DNA of 64,000 nucleotides. Source: Epiperipatus broadwayi (Eukaryota > Onychophora > Udeonychophora > Euonychophora > Peripatidae). The stretch spans positions 8,971,011-9,035,010 of the forward strand of contig JAQFVV010006221.1 of the NCBI GenBank assembly GCA_028023455.1, in the 5' to 3' direction. Within the stretch, counting starts at the first letter, position 1. The number at the start of each line of letters is the position of its first letter. Positions 1-12,734 of this stretch are shown one piece after another. The position numbers were made by a program, and so were the translations under genes. A model generated the notes under the pieces. That model did no database searches, was not told the DNA's origin, and saw nothing but the letters and a program-made list of their open reading frames with translations.

Positions 1-2618
1 CATTTCTAAATCATTAATGACATTTTAAAAACAGCTATCACAAAATTCAGGGATTAACTATAAATAATATACCCGAAGATAAGTAAAAGATGAAACAACT
101 TTTAAATATGTAAGTGCAAACTCTCAGAAAACCTTTTCTTATAAACACATGGTGGAGAAGACATTTAATTTTAAAGTGGTAATGATTTGAGCAGTTTTTC
201 CATCTTTGTTTACTTTCTAGATAACAATGGCTTGCACAAGACCTATTTACAAATGTTGTTGAATCATTAGCTGAGTTGTCAAATGATCGATTATTTGGAA
301 ATTTTTCCTAAATTTTACATGACTAGCCTCTCTCAAATCAAGGCTGTAAAACATCATAGGTAAATTGAGATGTCCAAATATCCAGATAAAACTACAATAT
401 ATAAATTATTTAAAAGTCACTGAAAAATTTTTAAAGTAATTTTAAAAATCTAAATTTAGGAGAAGGCAGAGATTTATCAATTAATTTTTGGTTGCTATGA
501 ATCCCCCTCCCCACAAGTCAATGAAGATAATATGACATTTTTTTCACGGTTAGATTCTTTAATTTTAACAACAGAATGCGTCACTTTATGAATGAGAACA
601 TACCTCTGTCGTTTTTAAATTATAATAATTGGTGTACAGCCTTAATTCGACTACTACATCGGACATACGACTTTCTAGAATCTCTCCCTAAACATTGAAG
701 CTGCCCTGTAGTAAAGTTTTCATGGATTTCTTCCTTATTAATCAAAGGTTGAATTTTTTAGATTAAAAAATAAGTTCGCTTAGAAAATTCTCGTCTACTA
801 AAAAATGTATTCTGAATCTACCCAAGATTTGAACTCCAGGTCATAATTATTTCAAGCCAGCATATAACTATTATATACCACGAGGTCTTTTATAAAATAA
901 CTAATAATAATATGGACTGGATAGCAGTAGAGAGCTTGGAAATCTGAGTTCAAGTCCTTTCTAATTTTATTAAGTTTAGTATACAAAGTATACATGTATT
1001 TAAATATTAAATTGTTTAAAAAATATCAAGTAATAGAAAAATGGCACTTAATAATTATCAAATATTATAGCGTGGTCATAGTATTCAGATGCCTAATTGC
1101 TCTGCATGCCATCTGGCATAAAATATATATCCATAAATTTGAATGCATGAAAAATCTCACTAGTTGAATCTCACAAAATACTTATATAGATAACAATACT
1201 ATTTGCCATTAAAGAATGTAGGTGGTAGATATTATTAATACTGAGAACAAGAGGAAATTACTTCATATATAATCAGAAAAACCTAAAACTTAAATAAGGC
1301 ATCAGGAAGAGTGAAGAAATAATAAAATAAGCTGTAATGAGTCTTTCTCATCAAGATTTTCATTTTTAATTAAAATATATATTTAATCTTTTTTTTCATT
1401 GTATTTTTTTTTTTTTTTTCAATTTAAAAATAAAATTTCCATAAAAATTTTTTTAAAGCAAATATTATAAAACAATCATGTACTTGAGTTTATAAATTTA
1501 TCCTCCGATTTCCCTCCTCTCTTTTTTTTTATTCTGTTTAATACACATTATATCAATAAATTAAAATTAATAAAATATAAATAATTCAATTATCCAACGG
1601 GAATGAAGTTATAAAAATGAGACTAGAAATCGAGTATTGGAATAAGAAACAGATAATCGTGGAATTTTAAATTGTATTCATTTTTCAAATACAGAACACT
1701 AAAACTATTGCCACATGAAAAAGTTTTAATGGAAAATAAATTAGAACATCTAAGTTGGATGTGAAAAATACAGGAAATGTCTGTCTTTAACAGCTCACTG
1801 TTCCATGAAATGGGAAAGATGACAGTTTGGTAAATTTTACATTTTTTTTTTTTTTTATTTGAAAAATACTTTATCAAGTGCTTCTAAAAATGAAAACCAA
1901 TCAAACTTGTAAGATAAAGTATTACTATAATGGTATTTTCAAGAAAAATGTGTCTCTCTGATGGAAAGCATGTGGCCGCAATTCCTAAGCAATAAACTGT
2001 GATCAGACATTAAAGCACTGATTACTAGCTTCGGCGCTGATCATTGCATTCCGTTTAACATTTATATAACAAACAATCACCGAAAATCTACTTCTTAAAA
2101 TTATTATACATCTTGATGATAAATAAATAATCAAATAATTTATTGCTGGGGGGGGGGGGTGATAATAAAAAGTTGACGTTAAAATATCCCATCTAGTTTA
2201 GATACTAAGATGAATTATGTTAAGATGATGAAGGCAAGAAAATATCACTGATAATGAATAAGGATTAAACACTTCGCCGAATTACCTTACTGCTTAATTA
2301 CTTACATCTGAATTTGAGCAGAGAACGCAGTATATACTGCGCATGCGTAAAATAATGAGACGTGACAGTGACCGCATTTATATGCAATAAATTTGTAATG
2401 ATCACTTCTATTTCTATTGAAGGACTTAATAACTTCTGTTTAAAAAGTAAAAACAAATGTGTGCGTGCATGTACCCACACACAAAAAGATTACAGAATAG
2501 TATTAAAATATAAAATACATAAACAAAATGTATGTGCGTAATGTGAGATAAAATTCTATATAATTTTCGTTCATTCTATGTTCTTTTGTTATACATTCAA
2601 CTTAGAAAAACAAATACT
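1..2618. other. AT-rich intergenic DNA, no gene seen
   Basis: No coding or RNA gene is recognised. The stretch holds A/T homopolymers, a G run near 2149-2158, and two short tRNA-like or SINE-like scraps near 800-960 that are too diverged to classify. The short open frames here are low-complexity and look like chance. Confidence 0.6.
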
Positions 2619-2720
2619 AATGGCTTTATCGCTCAGGGATTCATAAGAAGTTCGAATGCTAAAATCGATCCTGAATCCTGGAACATGCTAATCAGAAGTC
2701 GGACACTTCACCAACTGTGC
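2619..2720 (-). repeat. Diverged tRNA-derived SINE (tail family D)
   Basis: Read on the minus strand it carries a box-B-like stretch (GGATCGATT) followed by a body that ends in a tail reading GAATCCCTGAGCGATAAA. The same tail and box-B pair recurs in direct orientation at 57150-57284 and, more diverged, at 3385-3496 and 31918-32032. This arrangement is typical of a tRNA-headed SINE. Target duplications were not recognised at this copy. Confidence 0.5.
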
Positions 2721-3040
2721 ATTTGTAAAGGTGGAAAGTAAAATACATTTTAAATAGCCCACTTATAAGCAAGGCTTCTCCAACAGCTCTTATGAGGTAC
2801 CGTAAAAAGAAGGTATAAGATTTGTCACTAGCTGAATGATGAGGTTTTAAGCAATTTTCCATTCTTTTTTAATATTCTTGCTAAAAATATATAATTACCA
2901 GTTATATTATAGACATCTACCTGAAACAAAATTCTGAAGGTACATTACTCTATAATTTATGATGTCAAGTAGCACAAAAATTAGATAATATTAAAATGTT
3001 TATTCTTTTATTGATAAATCCCTGTGCTGTAGCAAAAGTA

Positions 3041-3125
3041 TCAAGCATTGGTGGCCGAGTGGTTAGCACAGCTGCTTACAAGTAGTTGTCCCGGGTTCGC
3101 TTCCCGGCCAACGCTTTGACATATG
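3041..3125 (+). repeat. tRNA-Gly-derived SINE
   Basis: The ~72-nt body follows a tRNA-Gly layout: box A TGGCCGAGTGG, an anticodon-arm remnant, and box B GGTTCGCTTCC. It sits between TCAAG and CTTTGACATATG, which are common to all copies in the window. Flanking AAAAGTATCAA (3034-3044) and AAAAATATCAA (3132-3142) look like an 11-bp target-site duplication with one mismatch. A short G tract follows the 3' end. The anticodon loop is altered, so this is not a functional tRNA. Confidence 0.75.
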
Positions 3126-4586
3126 GGGGGGAAAAATATCAATCATAATATTGATTATTTTCATAGATCATTTTTGCCAAGTGTTATATACGTGTATAAG
3201 TTTAAATGTATCAAATTATTGTTGCTTAATTAGCAGTTGCATAAGCAAATTCAAACTCTGAATTATTTACATTTTAAAATTGACAAAAAGCAAAAAATGA
3301 TGGCTGCATTCTAAGATGGAACAATATTTTTTTTTAAAACCAGCAGTATTTAAAATTAAGCATAATTAATAAAATAATTAAATAGTTTATTTCTTGGGAG
3401 TTCATAAAAAGTTTGAGTATTAGAAGCAGCAGACCTGGATGATAATCTATGGATCTTGAGCTTCAAAATGCATCTCTCTAACAGCACCAGGCGGAATTTT
3501 TAAGCTGACTGAAAAGAGTTATCAGACACTATAAATAAAAAAAATCAAATGAAATAGAAAACTAGTAGTTTAAATTCTTGAATATATCAATAAACACTTC
3601 ACAACTCTTCCATGACCAATAAAACAATCTACATAACTTTTATGATCAAAATATTGAACTATCATTATATATTATCTACACAATAGAACTTGTTTGAAAA
3701 AAAAAGGATGATGTTATATATCCTCTACAAAAACCTGACTTGAGTACTGCTGAGCGTCTTTGAATCAATCCTGAACAATCTATGAGATATTGATATTCTC
3801 CATGAACACGTTTCAGAGAAAGTATGACTTTACTTCATGAGAAATGAATTAAATGCTACGTAATTACATTTTGCATGTAATCACAGTTTTTGTTAATGTT
3901 TTGTCCAATTTGCTATCTACTAACATAACCATTTTCAATCAATAACAATCCTTGAAAGGTTTCTCATCTTCTCTTCATTTTTCCAGCTAATTTCCTTATC
4001 TTAACTATTCATCTCACCTGTAATGACTTATTAGATCTGTTACAATCTCTTGGAACCCAATTTAAAACTTTGGCTCTACATATAATTAGTTGTAATTAAT
4101 ACTACGCTGATGCGTTGCGGTGAAACTTTCTTATGTAATAATTTGTAGGCTTTTATATATTCTAATTTGCATATATTCTAATTAGTTGTGCTAATTATAT
4201 CATTATGATGAAATACTTCATCTTTAATCGGAAACAGCACACTGAAGTCTGCATTGCACATCATCAGCCAACTTCTCCTTTCTACTTAACTATTTAAATT
4301 AATTCTCATTCACAAATTAATAACCATTCATACTAAGAGTTGTTGCTAAAGAGCTCAAATTTTTTCAATACTGATTACTAAACCAAAGTCGTTATAGATA
4401 ACATTTAGGAATATAAAAAATTCTATAGATCATATTTTGAATTGGCAAGAATAGCACAATCGTCAAGAAATTGTACATTTAGAATTGAAAGATATTTCTT
4501 CTTTCTGCTTTTCAGTGGGGTTGTGTGTTTGTGAGACCACATTTCTATTTTTTAATAACATTCACAGCATACATACACATATACAT
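3126..4586. other. AT-rich intergenic DNA with repeat scraps
   Basis: Contains a diverged family-D SINE near 3385-3496 (minus strand). Near 4000-4080 there is a minus-strand fragment similar to the LINE C-terminal tails at 11.5 and 23.6 kb (shared TCTTGGAACCCAATTTAA). No gene is recognised. Confidence 0.5.
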
Positions 4587-4599
4587 TGATCTGTAAAGT

Positions 4600-4806
4600 T
4601 ATTAAAACAGGTAAAACTTTCCATACAGTATTGCCACTCAGTGCAAGCCATAGTAATCAGTTGATGCTAGAAGGCCTGTGCATAAAATCCCCATCTAGTA
4701 CCTACCCACCCAATATCCCCAGACTAGTTTCTGGCTTGTGGCCATATGTATAGAGAGTTTTGCCTGTTTTAATAACAGTTATAAGCAAGCATAAAAATGG
4801 TGATCA
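4600..4806 (+). repeat. Family-A fold-back element with 13-bp target duplication
   Basis: The left end reads AAAACAGGTAAAACTTTCCA and the right end contains its inverse (GAGAGTTTTGCCTGTTTTAA), followed by the family tail ending ATGGTGATCA. The internal part (CCCCATCTAGTACCTACCC to TTTCTGGCTTGTGGCC) matches the other family-A copies. It is bounded by a perfect 13-bp direct repeat, TGATCTGTAAAGT, at 4587-4599 and 4807-4819. Confidence 0.8.
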
Positions 4807-4819
4807 TGATCTGTAAAGT

Positions 4820-5697
4820 AATGCAGTCATATGTTTACATAGGCAGAACTAAAAATCTGCTCAAAAGATTATCTTTATTTTGGAAAATTACATTACAATA
4901 AAATGTTGTTACATCCTTTCCTATTTCTATCATTTTACTATTCTTTCATCTGATCTTTTCAATGCCATAAAGTAATATCATTTTTTTCTGGCTTCAACAT
5001 TTTCGGAATGTTATTTCATCATTGGCACATTACAATCTCTGGTATAATATTTCCCTGCATGGATAATTTTTTTTTTTTAAGTTTGCTTTTCTTTTTTAGA
5101 CTAAGTGAAAAAAAGCACTGCTAACAAGAGTAATACTGCATCGAGAACAATTGCAAATTCTCACTTTTAATCTTTAATACATTGCAGATGCTTCTATAAG
5201 TACTTATGCATATCATTTTCACAGTTATTTTGGCTTATTATATTTTATTTATTATTGTTTCATTCCTGTTACACCACAATATTATTTTATTAAATAGATA
5301 AAGGAGAGCCAATGATTTGTTCTAAACTTCGCTGAGATTTATGAAGCACTGAAAAAAGCCAATGTTTTCAAGGAGTAGCTACTCTATATTAATATTCAAT
5401 AGATAGAAGTGTTTTAATTTGAAAAAGATCATGATTTGTTTTGAAGTATAAAGTTTTAAAGTTTCTTAAAATTTTGAATGTTGAACCATGATTTTTGAAT
5501 ACCTTTCCACATATGTTTTGCTACTTTTAAAATTTAAATCAATATTTTTATTAAATGTCAATGGGATGTAAAAGATTTGCAAACATCTAATCAATATGAA
5601 GTACTTTGTGCTAATTCAGTTTTGAAACAGTATATGTAATTACTATTGTATCAAAATTTTGTTACAATCTAATGGATAATAAAACTAGTTAAACATA
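4820..5697. other. AT-rich DNA, nothing recognised
   Basis: No open frame with protein-like composition, RNA gene or repeat family was recognised in this stretch. Confidence 0.55.
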
Positions 5698-5940
5698 ATA
5701 TATAAATTAATTACACCAAAGTTTAAACAATCCAGCCAATCAAATTGTCATTATTTAAAACATACAAATTTTGACATAACACTAAAATAATCCATCACAA
5801 TGTTCCCCAGTATTACAATTTCTAGAAAGCTCGGTGATTATTTATTTTGGAAAATGTTAACATTGGTAAATTTAGTAATAGCAATTTCAATTTGATTGGC
5901 TGGGTTGTTTAAATTCTGTTTGTATAATTAACTTATGCAT
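5698..5940. mobile_element. MITE-like element with ~50-bp terminal inverted repeats
   Basis: The left arm contains TTTAAACAATCCAGCCAATC and the right arm contains its inverse GATTGGCTGGGTTGTTTAAA. The match extends outward through TTAATTACACCAAAG and TTAATTATACAAAC with small differences. About 150 bp of unrelated AT-rich DNA lies between. A right-end relic of the same repeat lies near 6850-6890. No transposase is present, so this is non-autonomous. Superfamily unknown. Confidence 0.65.
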
Positions 5941-6040
5941 TACAGTTAGTTTAGCTTAGTAAATCTTTGGGCTGTATTGTAAAATTTTAATTATTAATAA
6001 TTAATATATTATAATTTGTAATTGATTTTAATTAACAAAA

Positions 6041-6560
6041 ATATTTTATATAAGTACAATTTGTCCACCTTACTTCTCACACTTTTTTTGGAAAATTTTT
6101 TTTTTTATTGTATACACACAGACAATCTGAAGTTTTGACTATCGTGCAGCCTTCCTCAGAGCTTCAGTGTCTTAAAAATTTTCCTATATAATTTTAATAT
6201 ACTATTCTATCACACATTCATTAATTAAACTTACTTCTTCCATATTTATCTTTCCCTTTAAATAATCTATGCAATAAATTCTTAATACTTTCAATGTATT
6301 CCATTGTTATCAATGAATCTAAATATATAAGTCCAAATATATATATATATATCCTATTTCCTCCAATCTTTTTCACAGTGTTATTCAGATTCTTCACAAA
6401 TGTAACTAAATCTATCACTTCCTTTATTTTGCTATAATAGCGGTGGCTTTGAGGAAGACTGCAGGACAGTCGAAATGTCTACTTGGGTATGTGTGTATAT
6501 ATATACAATTTTTTTTTTTCTGTTGGAAGTAAGGTACACAAATTGTATTTATATAAAATA
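6041..6560. mobile_element. Fold-back element with long imperfect terminal inverted repeats
   Basis: The left end TATTTTATATAAGTACAATT is matched in inverse at the right end (AATTGTATTTATATAAAATA). Further inside, AGGTGGACAAATTG/GTAAGGTACACAAATTG and a cassette around GCAGCCTTCCTCA (inverse TGAGGAAGACTGC) also pair. Each arm is about 130 bp with mismatches. The 65-residue minus-strand frame in the middle has no recognisable motif. Confidence 0.6.
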
Positions 6561-7054
6561 ATACAGCAAAATAAAGAAAGTGGTACCTTTAGTTCCACCT
6601 GTGAATAATGTTTCAATGTTTCATAATATAAGATTGCATCATAATTATTTTATGCTTTAAAAGTCTGGACTGTTTTATATTTTGTATTTAAAATAATTGA
6701 ACTTTGTACATTGATTACATAAGCATATTAATATTGGACTTACTATTAGATAAGTGATCCATGTTGCAAAATGTTAAATGATTATACTGAGGACCTTGGT
6801 GATTGGATTGATTTTATATTGGTGTAAAGTTAAGCTTGGACAGTTCAGAGTTCTTTAAACTTTGTTTGGTATAATTAATTTAAAAGGATATATAAATACA
6901 CACAGACATATTAAACAAAAGATAGGTGTTGAATGGTTTAATGTATACGCTGTGATATTATTCTTTATAAATATTTCAGTGAACAATCATCAAATTGTTC
7001 TTACCTAAAAATTTTAATGGATTCCCAGAATTATTGTCTTCCAGGAACAAATAT
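6561..7054. other. AT-rich DNA with one MITE relic
   Basis: Apart from the half-copy of the 5.7 kb MITE end near 6850-6890 (TTTAAACTTTGTTTGGTATA), nothing is recognised. Confidence 0.5.
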
Positions 7055-7154
7055 CTCCGAGCAGTAGCGCCACCCAGTGCAAGCCATAGTAATCAATCAA
7101 AATCCTTATCTAGTATTTACTCATCCAATATTCTTGCGTAATAATCACGTGATG
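7055..7154 (+). repeat. Family-A fold-back fragment
   Basis: Contains GTAGCGCCACCCAGTGCAAG, then AGTAATCAATC and TACTCATCCAATATTC, in the same order as the left arm of the complete family-A copies. The inverted right arm is missing apart from a short AATCACGTGATG tail. Confidence 0.6.
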
Positions 7155-8556
7155 TTTTAACGGTATAATTATTGCTTTCCAGTATTCATTGTTTACTTAC
7201 TGAAAAAACAATGGATCTAGATTTCACTGTATATATATTAATTATAATTTTGTGTTCAAAATACAAAATATTTTAAATGCTGAAAATCACATTTAAAAAA
7301 AGCTGTTATAATTAGTTCGATCAAAGCAAATTTCCTGTCTTCTAATTCTAGAAAACATCAGAGTTTGTTTTCACAAAAAAATTTCTCAATTTAATTTGTT
7401 TGCTTTGTTTATGTGTATTAGTATCTATTTTCATCTTTAAAATGTGTTTATTTTTTTAATTTAGTTAATAATAAAGCAAAAAACCAAAAAAATATGATGT
7501 GTGGGAATTGGGGTGGGTGGGGTGAATTGATAGTAATAAAAATTTTCATGAATATAAATTAGAGAATGTACATAATTTTTGTAAGCTTCAGTCTGTAATG
7601 AAAATCTTTTCCTTTAAAAATGATATTAAATTGTAATATTTATTCTTTTTATAAATATAATCAAAATTTGATTTATTTATATCAAAATTTAATGACTACT
7701 CCCTGCTGATTTCCTTCAACAAATAACTACAATGGAGAATGTCAGCAAACTATGAGTTAGAGACAGGTAAATAAAATTTCAAATACATTCTGATGAAAAA
7801 TTTAAAAAAATGGGAAGCACCGCCACATCTAATATTAAATTTCATAATATACAAATGATTAAAAGTTTGGAATATTTAATACAAAAATCAGGTTTACTTA
7901 TTGAGATTTACATTAATTTTTTAGAAATATGACTTTTTTTTCTTCTACAGTACAGGCTTTTTCATACCTGCACTTATATATGTAATATATAGGGGGTTTG
8001 AACTCAGACTTTCACACGATCCTCAACCATCCATGCTATCAACATATATTTTTAGTTCTTGTTATTTGCAACATTAATATATACATAATATACTTATATG
8101 AGGTCATGTCACATTAAAGTACAAAAAGTTATATTTGATTGATTAACTGAATATATTATTTTTATGTTAGTCAGAAGAGGCAAAACTCTTTAAGATCTTG
8201 AGTAAACTACTAATGTTCTACCTTTTCTTTTTTGCTTAAGTAGTTTTAAAGAGGGCACGAACATAGATCTTTGTGATATATGATGGTATAATAAAGAACT
8301 CAAAATTAAGCTTTAAAAAAATAACTCTGATTGACAAAAGAGAGCGAGCTTTAGAAGTCTTAAAAACGTAATAAAAAATATTAGGTGATTAAAAAATTTC
8401 AATGTAAAATCATCATCAACCAAATCAAGAATCAGAATTTACCAAAAGCCACGAATGTATCTCATTTTTTCAAAGTCAAAAATTTTATAATAAACCATAA
8501 TTTTAATCTGTTCTTTTTTTTTAGAGGGGGGGGCATTTTTCAACAAGATATTAATA
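7155..8556. other. AT-rich DNA with a short family-B fragment
   Basis: At 7984-8045 a short family-B end is visible (GGGGGTTTGAACTCAGACTT, minus-strand sense). The remainder shows no gene, RNA or clear repeat. Confidence 0.5.
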
Positions 8557-8880
8557 TAGGGTATATGAGCACAGACTTTCACACCACCCCCCACTCTCCA
8601 CTATATCTAATAACACTGATACACCTAAACACATATATGCTGAAAAGATAAATAATCACCAATATACGTATTTCATGCTAAACCAGCAATCATCAGTTGG
8701 TCCAGACTATCATCTTTATACACATATATAGTATAAGTGCTCAGATATATATTAAGATAGACAATCCTCATAGTTTAATGGACAGGCTTCAATCTACTCC
8801 ACACTCCAACTCTTCAACCGTCCATCCAATTGAAAATCTGACGATGGAATGCTCAAAGGCAAACATTTCATTGCAATGTT
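8557..8880 (-). repeat. Family-B dispersed repeat
   Basis: Shares an ordered set of blocks with copies at 33.1, 44.3-44.9 and 51.0 kb: GGGTATATGAGCACAGACTT, ACACATATATGCTGAAAAGA, CCAGCAATCATCAGTTGGTC, TTTAATGGACAGGCTTCAAT and CCGTCCATCCAATTGAAAAT. In the opposite sense the family ends with a box-B-like AGTTCGAATCCC in better-preserved copies, so it may be a tRNA-related SINE. The two open frames crossing it are translations of the repeat, not genes. Confidence 0.7.
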
Positions 8881-9384
8881 TTTGACAAAGTAAAATATTT
8901 TCACAGCCCTGATTTCTCTCTCATTAACACATCTAAGCTTGAAGAAACATTATTAGCAAGTAACATTCATTCCATAGTATGACTAATATATTATCATTTT
9001 ATTATATTTTGAAGATGGTGAGATGCTAAGAAAAATGGTTCCTTCTTAGACAAAATCAGAAGTTTCTGTATATAAGAAATAAACTCAGTAACTTTATTAT
9101 ACGTAGTGAACATTTTCTTCCTCTGATAAATTTATTTATTTCTTCCTCTTTGTTACTCTTTCCAATTTACATTCACCCAATCATTCTGCTAGTAAATTAT
9201 TGATTTGATTATTATACCATAAAAATGTTCAATGAATTATGAATTATCAAAGTTAATATTATAGTATTATATTATTTAAATGCATTTAATAAACGTGAAG
9301 AAAATATTTATTGTTTTAATTACTATTCTACAAAAGATAGTAGCATATATTTGTTTGGTTTTTTTTTTTTTAAAATTATTATTA
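8881..9384. other. AT-rich DNA, nothing recognised
   Basis: No gene or named repeat is seen between the family-B copy and the SINE at 9.4 kb. Confidence 0.5.
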
Positions 9385-9394
9385 AAATAAATGT

Positions 9395-9480
9395 GTCAAG
9401 CGTTGGTGGTCTAGCGGTTAGCATAGCTACCTTCCAAGCAGTTGGCCGGGGTTCGCTTCCCGGACAACGCTTTGACATAT
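9395..9480 (+). repeat. tRNA-Gly(UCC)-derived SINE
   Basis: The 71-nt body at 9400-9470 follows tRNA-Gly(UCC) closely: acceptor GCGTTGG/CAACGC, box A TGGTCTAGCGG, and an anticodon loop containing TTCCAA (anticodon UCC). Box B is GGTTCGCTTCC, where the nearly universal A58 is C, and the T stem has a mismatch. It is flanked by the family's TCAAG and TTTGACATATG and by a 10-bp direct repeat AAATAAATGT (9385-9394 and 9494-9503). This is a retroposed SINE rather than a working tRNA gene. Confidence 0.8.
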
Positions 9481-9503
9481 GAAATAAATAAATAAATAAA
9501 TGT

Positions 9504-10544
9504 ATTAAATATACAGGAAATATTTACATACATATACATTAAACTGCTGATAGTAAAAGTAATATTTATTTAAATATTTTTTGAACTTGGGGACTTTAGA
9601 AATTAAGAGATTTATAATGAGGATATATTAATGTTAATATATATCAAGCCAATTTGAAAAGTTGAGAAATCAAGGCTTTTCATTAATTGTATTTTACCTA
9701 TATATATATATTTAGTTAGTTTATTGTACTTTAAATAAAGGCAGTTATTATAATACTGTTGGATTAAGTGCCTAGACAATTATCTGTTTACAAATCATTA
9801 CAAGAAAATATTTAATTTTATTTTTAAACTCATCTATAATTTAAACTGGAAATATATATATATTATTATTTCATATTACAATAAAATTAATCTGAAACCC
9901 AATTATTAATTTTCAATTTTTTTATATTTTTTACCAATGCATACCTCATCTCAATTTTACTATATTGCAACTGTCCTCCAGTGCAGAAATGCAACCTACC
10001 ATTTCTCATTAAGTGTACATTTCGTGAACAACCGTTACTCATCGAGTGAGTTAGAGATAGCAAACACCTGAATCACCCTACCTATGTTGACAACTCAATT
10101 TATTATTAATATTCACTTTACAATTTTGTCAGCAAGTGTTTTCGTTTAATAAGTACTGAATAAATATGAACACATAATGATGTAATTCCATATTCATTTG
10201 GTGATTCCATTTTAGAATGAAAGAGAATAAATGACATTCAATCACTTGAAGATGATCATTGCATACCATTTACTAATCAGGGGAATCGCAGCTGATGGTT
10301 TTGACTTTAAACCATAAGTCAAAGATAATTGAAATTTTTTTATCCATAAAGAACTATTTAATTTTTGGTCTTACTACAATTTCTTTTAGAATTTATTGCT
10401 AAAAGTAAACACTTTGCAACATTTTCAGTTATATTTTCATTTAAAACAAATGAAAAAAAAAAAAGGTTCAAACTTTCTCTTTTTTTTACTTTTTTTTTTT
10501 TTTTATAGTTTAAGAGAAGTTTAATATCCACTTTAGTTCCTTAC
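9504..10544. other. AT-rich DNA, nothing recognised
   Basis: TAAA and TA microsatellites and homopolymer tracts only. A slightly less AT-rich part near 9950-10080 shows no motif. Confidence 0.5.
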
Positions 10545-10665
10545 ATCTATCCACTCCATCTTATGCAAGTGATACACATGTGAAAAAGATAAATGATCTC
10601 AAATATTCATATTTCTTGCTAAAACAGCACTCATCAGTTGATCCAGATTATCATTCCCCACATAG
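10545..10665 (-). repeat. Family-B repeat, short copy
   Basis: Holds the blocks ACACATGTGAAAAAGATAAA, GATCTCAAATATTCATATTT and ACAGCACTCATCAGTTGATC in the same order as the other family-B copies. It lacks the distal half. Confidence 0.55.
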
Positions 10666-11513
10666 ACTAAATTAACATTATTAAATTCCTGACAAAAGTA
10701 ACATAATTTATTCAAAAATAAGCATTTTAAAAGAAACTTATAATTTTTTTTTTAAAAAAATTGTAATGTCGTGTAATATTTAGAAAAGCAGAAAATGTGT
10801 TTGTTTTTTTATTCTTCTAAGATTTGAATTAGTGCTCTCAGCATAGATAATAACTTTTGAAAACCATCACAGTAATTGAATTTATATTATATGAAGCTAC
10901 AATAAACAACAAACAATTATGATATAGATTTTATCTCAATTTTTAAAATGTGCAATTTTTTTCTTGTGATTTTTTTATAATTTTAACTATCTTTTTTGTA
11001 CCTAATTATCATTCTTTTTTAATCGTCCAATTATAAGCTTTCATGTTTTTACTTCTTATACCTTAATCATACTATTTGGCAGTTTTGTCTAAGTTACATG
11101 TTAACTGCTTATTAAATAATATAAATAGTGAAGTAAGTCACTTACGCTTTTTAAATTGTATATTTTCAACAAATAATTTCACTTTTTTTTTTATGAAAAT
11201 AAAATAATGTTACACAAATTGTTAATAAATAACTACCATTAATTTATCTTTCTTTTTAATATAAAAATACATTTAAATTTGATAGCCTGCCTATCTCAAT
11301 TGCACATACATTCCCATTATTTTAAAAAAGTGTTACCATTCATTAAAATTTTAGTTATAAATTCATATTTTTTTCTTTTTTTATTAAAAACATCTAAACA
11401 ATATTCGTTTTAAAAGTAAACAAATCATTCATAACGACCTGCTATTAGCTAAATATTACTTTTAAAATAAAAATATATATCACAACCGCCTATATCCATT
11501 ACTCATGAATTTT
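10666..11513. other. AT-rich DNA, nothing recognised
   Basis: Long T and A tracts; no gene or repeat family is recognised. Confidence 0.5.
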
Positions 11514-11829
11514 ACTTATTTCATCCATCCATCTCACATATGATCTCTTTCTAGGTCTTTTACAAATCTCTCGGAATCCAGTTTAAGATTTCAACAGTTC
11601 GGCTATTCTTCTAGCAATATCTCCCACATGTGTTAATATTACTTCATATATATTTACTATAATACAGATGAACTTATTTCATCCATCCATCTCACATACG
11701 ATCTCTTTCTAGGTCTTTTACAAATCTCTCGGAATCCAATTTAAGATTTCAACCGTTCAGCTATTCTTCTAGCAATATCTCCCACATGTGTTAATATTAT
11801 TTCATATATATTTACTATAATACAGATGA
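11514..11829 (-). pseudogene. Tandemly duplicated LINE C-terminal fragment
   Basis: Two head-to-tail copies of 158 bp (11514-11671 and 11672-11829) differ at only a few positions. On the minus strand each translates to a stretch such as DIARRIAERLKS, a stop, IGFREI and KRPRKRSYVRWMDEI. That resembles the basic tail found after the RT domain in some LINE ORF2 proteins (KRPRKRWxDDI type), but the frame is broken. Related scraps lie at about 4.0 kb, 23.6 kb (minus strand) and 58.4 kb (plus strand). The family assignment rests on motif recall, not a search. Confidence 0.55.
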
Positions 11830-12634
11830 ACTTGTATGATTCTCTGTGCATCACTTGCCAGATTTCCATACTAAGTAGGACTACTTCATTTAAAAATCGC
11901 ACGATTCACTTCAGAATTAATGATTACTTATAGCTTTTAATAATTATAAATCAGATATTAATGTGAATATTTTAGGAACTACTTTACTAAAGTCGGATTT
12001 GAATTTTTTAAAAAAAATTGTAAATATTAAGCAGTTATACTTGGCTGGTAAGAAATAACTTTATACGTATTAATACAAGATAGCTGCAATAATTTCATAG
12101 ATAATTGACTTTCTTTAGGATGAGTATTATTAGATTTACAAGGTATAGAATTATGTAATTTAAAAAGAAAGTGACTTAAAATCAAAACAAGAATGTTCTT
12201 AATTATTTTTATAAATATTTTTTTTTAAAAAGTATATCAATTAGTACTACGAAATGAACTCAAAGCCCTGCATAGGTTAAAATAATAGTGAGATTAATGA
12301 ACTCGGGGGGGGGGGGGGGTTCCTTGATTGAGGATAAATAAACCTTCGAGTGATCAGCGTAATATTTTCTTTTTATGATTTTTGTTATGACTTTTTCTGA
12401 TGTTTTAAATAATATCATGGGATTAAAATGAAAAATAACCTGTGTTCATCTTTAATAATATATAAAATTTAAATAAACTTTTCTCAAAGGCTCATGAAAA
12501 TTAATTAGATCCTAAAACAGAATTGATAGTATTTTTTATCAACTAAGCATTGTTTTTTTGTTCTAATAATTTATCAATTAATAATCAAAACTTAAACAAA
12601 TAAAAATACAATTATTAGACCTTTTTTTTTTTCA
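11830..12634. other. AT-rich DNA with a 15-base G run
   Basis: A run of 15 G lies at 12305-12319. No gene or named repeat is seen. Confidence 0.5.
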
Positions 12635-12734
12635 TATGTCAAAGCATCGGCCGGGAAGCGAACCCGCGACAACTGTCTGCAAGACACTGCTTACAAGGCA
12701 GCTGCGCTGATCTCTCGGCTACCAATGCTTGACA
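12635..12734 (-). repeat. tRNA-Gly-derived SINE, variant subfamily
   Basis: Minus-strand copy with CAAGCATTGGTAGCC at the 5' side and CCGGCCGATGCTTTGACATA at the 3' side. The anticodon region is expanded by about 20 nt and carries duplicated TGCAAG/TACAAG-like words. Box B reads GGTTCGCTTCC. Confidence 0.7.

Noticed and set aside
9400-9470. Functional tRNA-Gly(UCC) gene
   Set aside because: T-loop position 58 is C, the T stem has a mismatch, and the copy has the SINE tail and a 10-bp flanking duplication.
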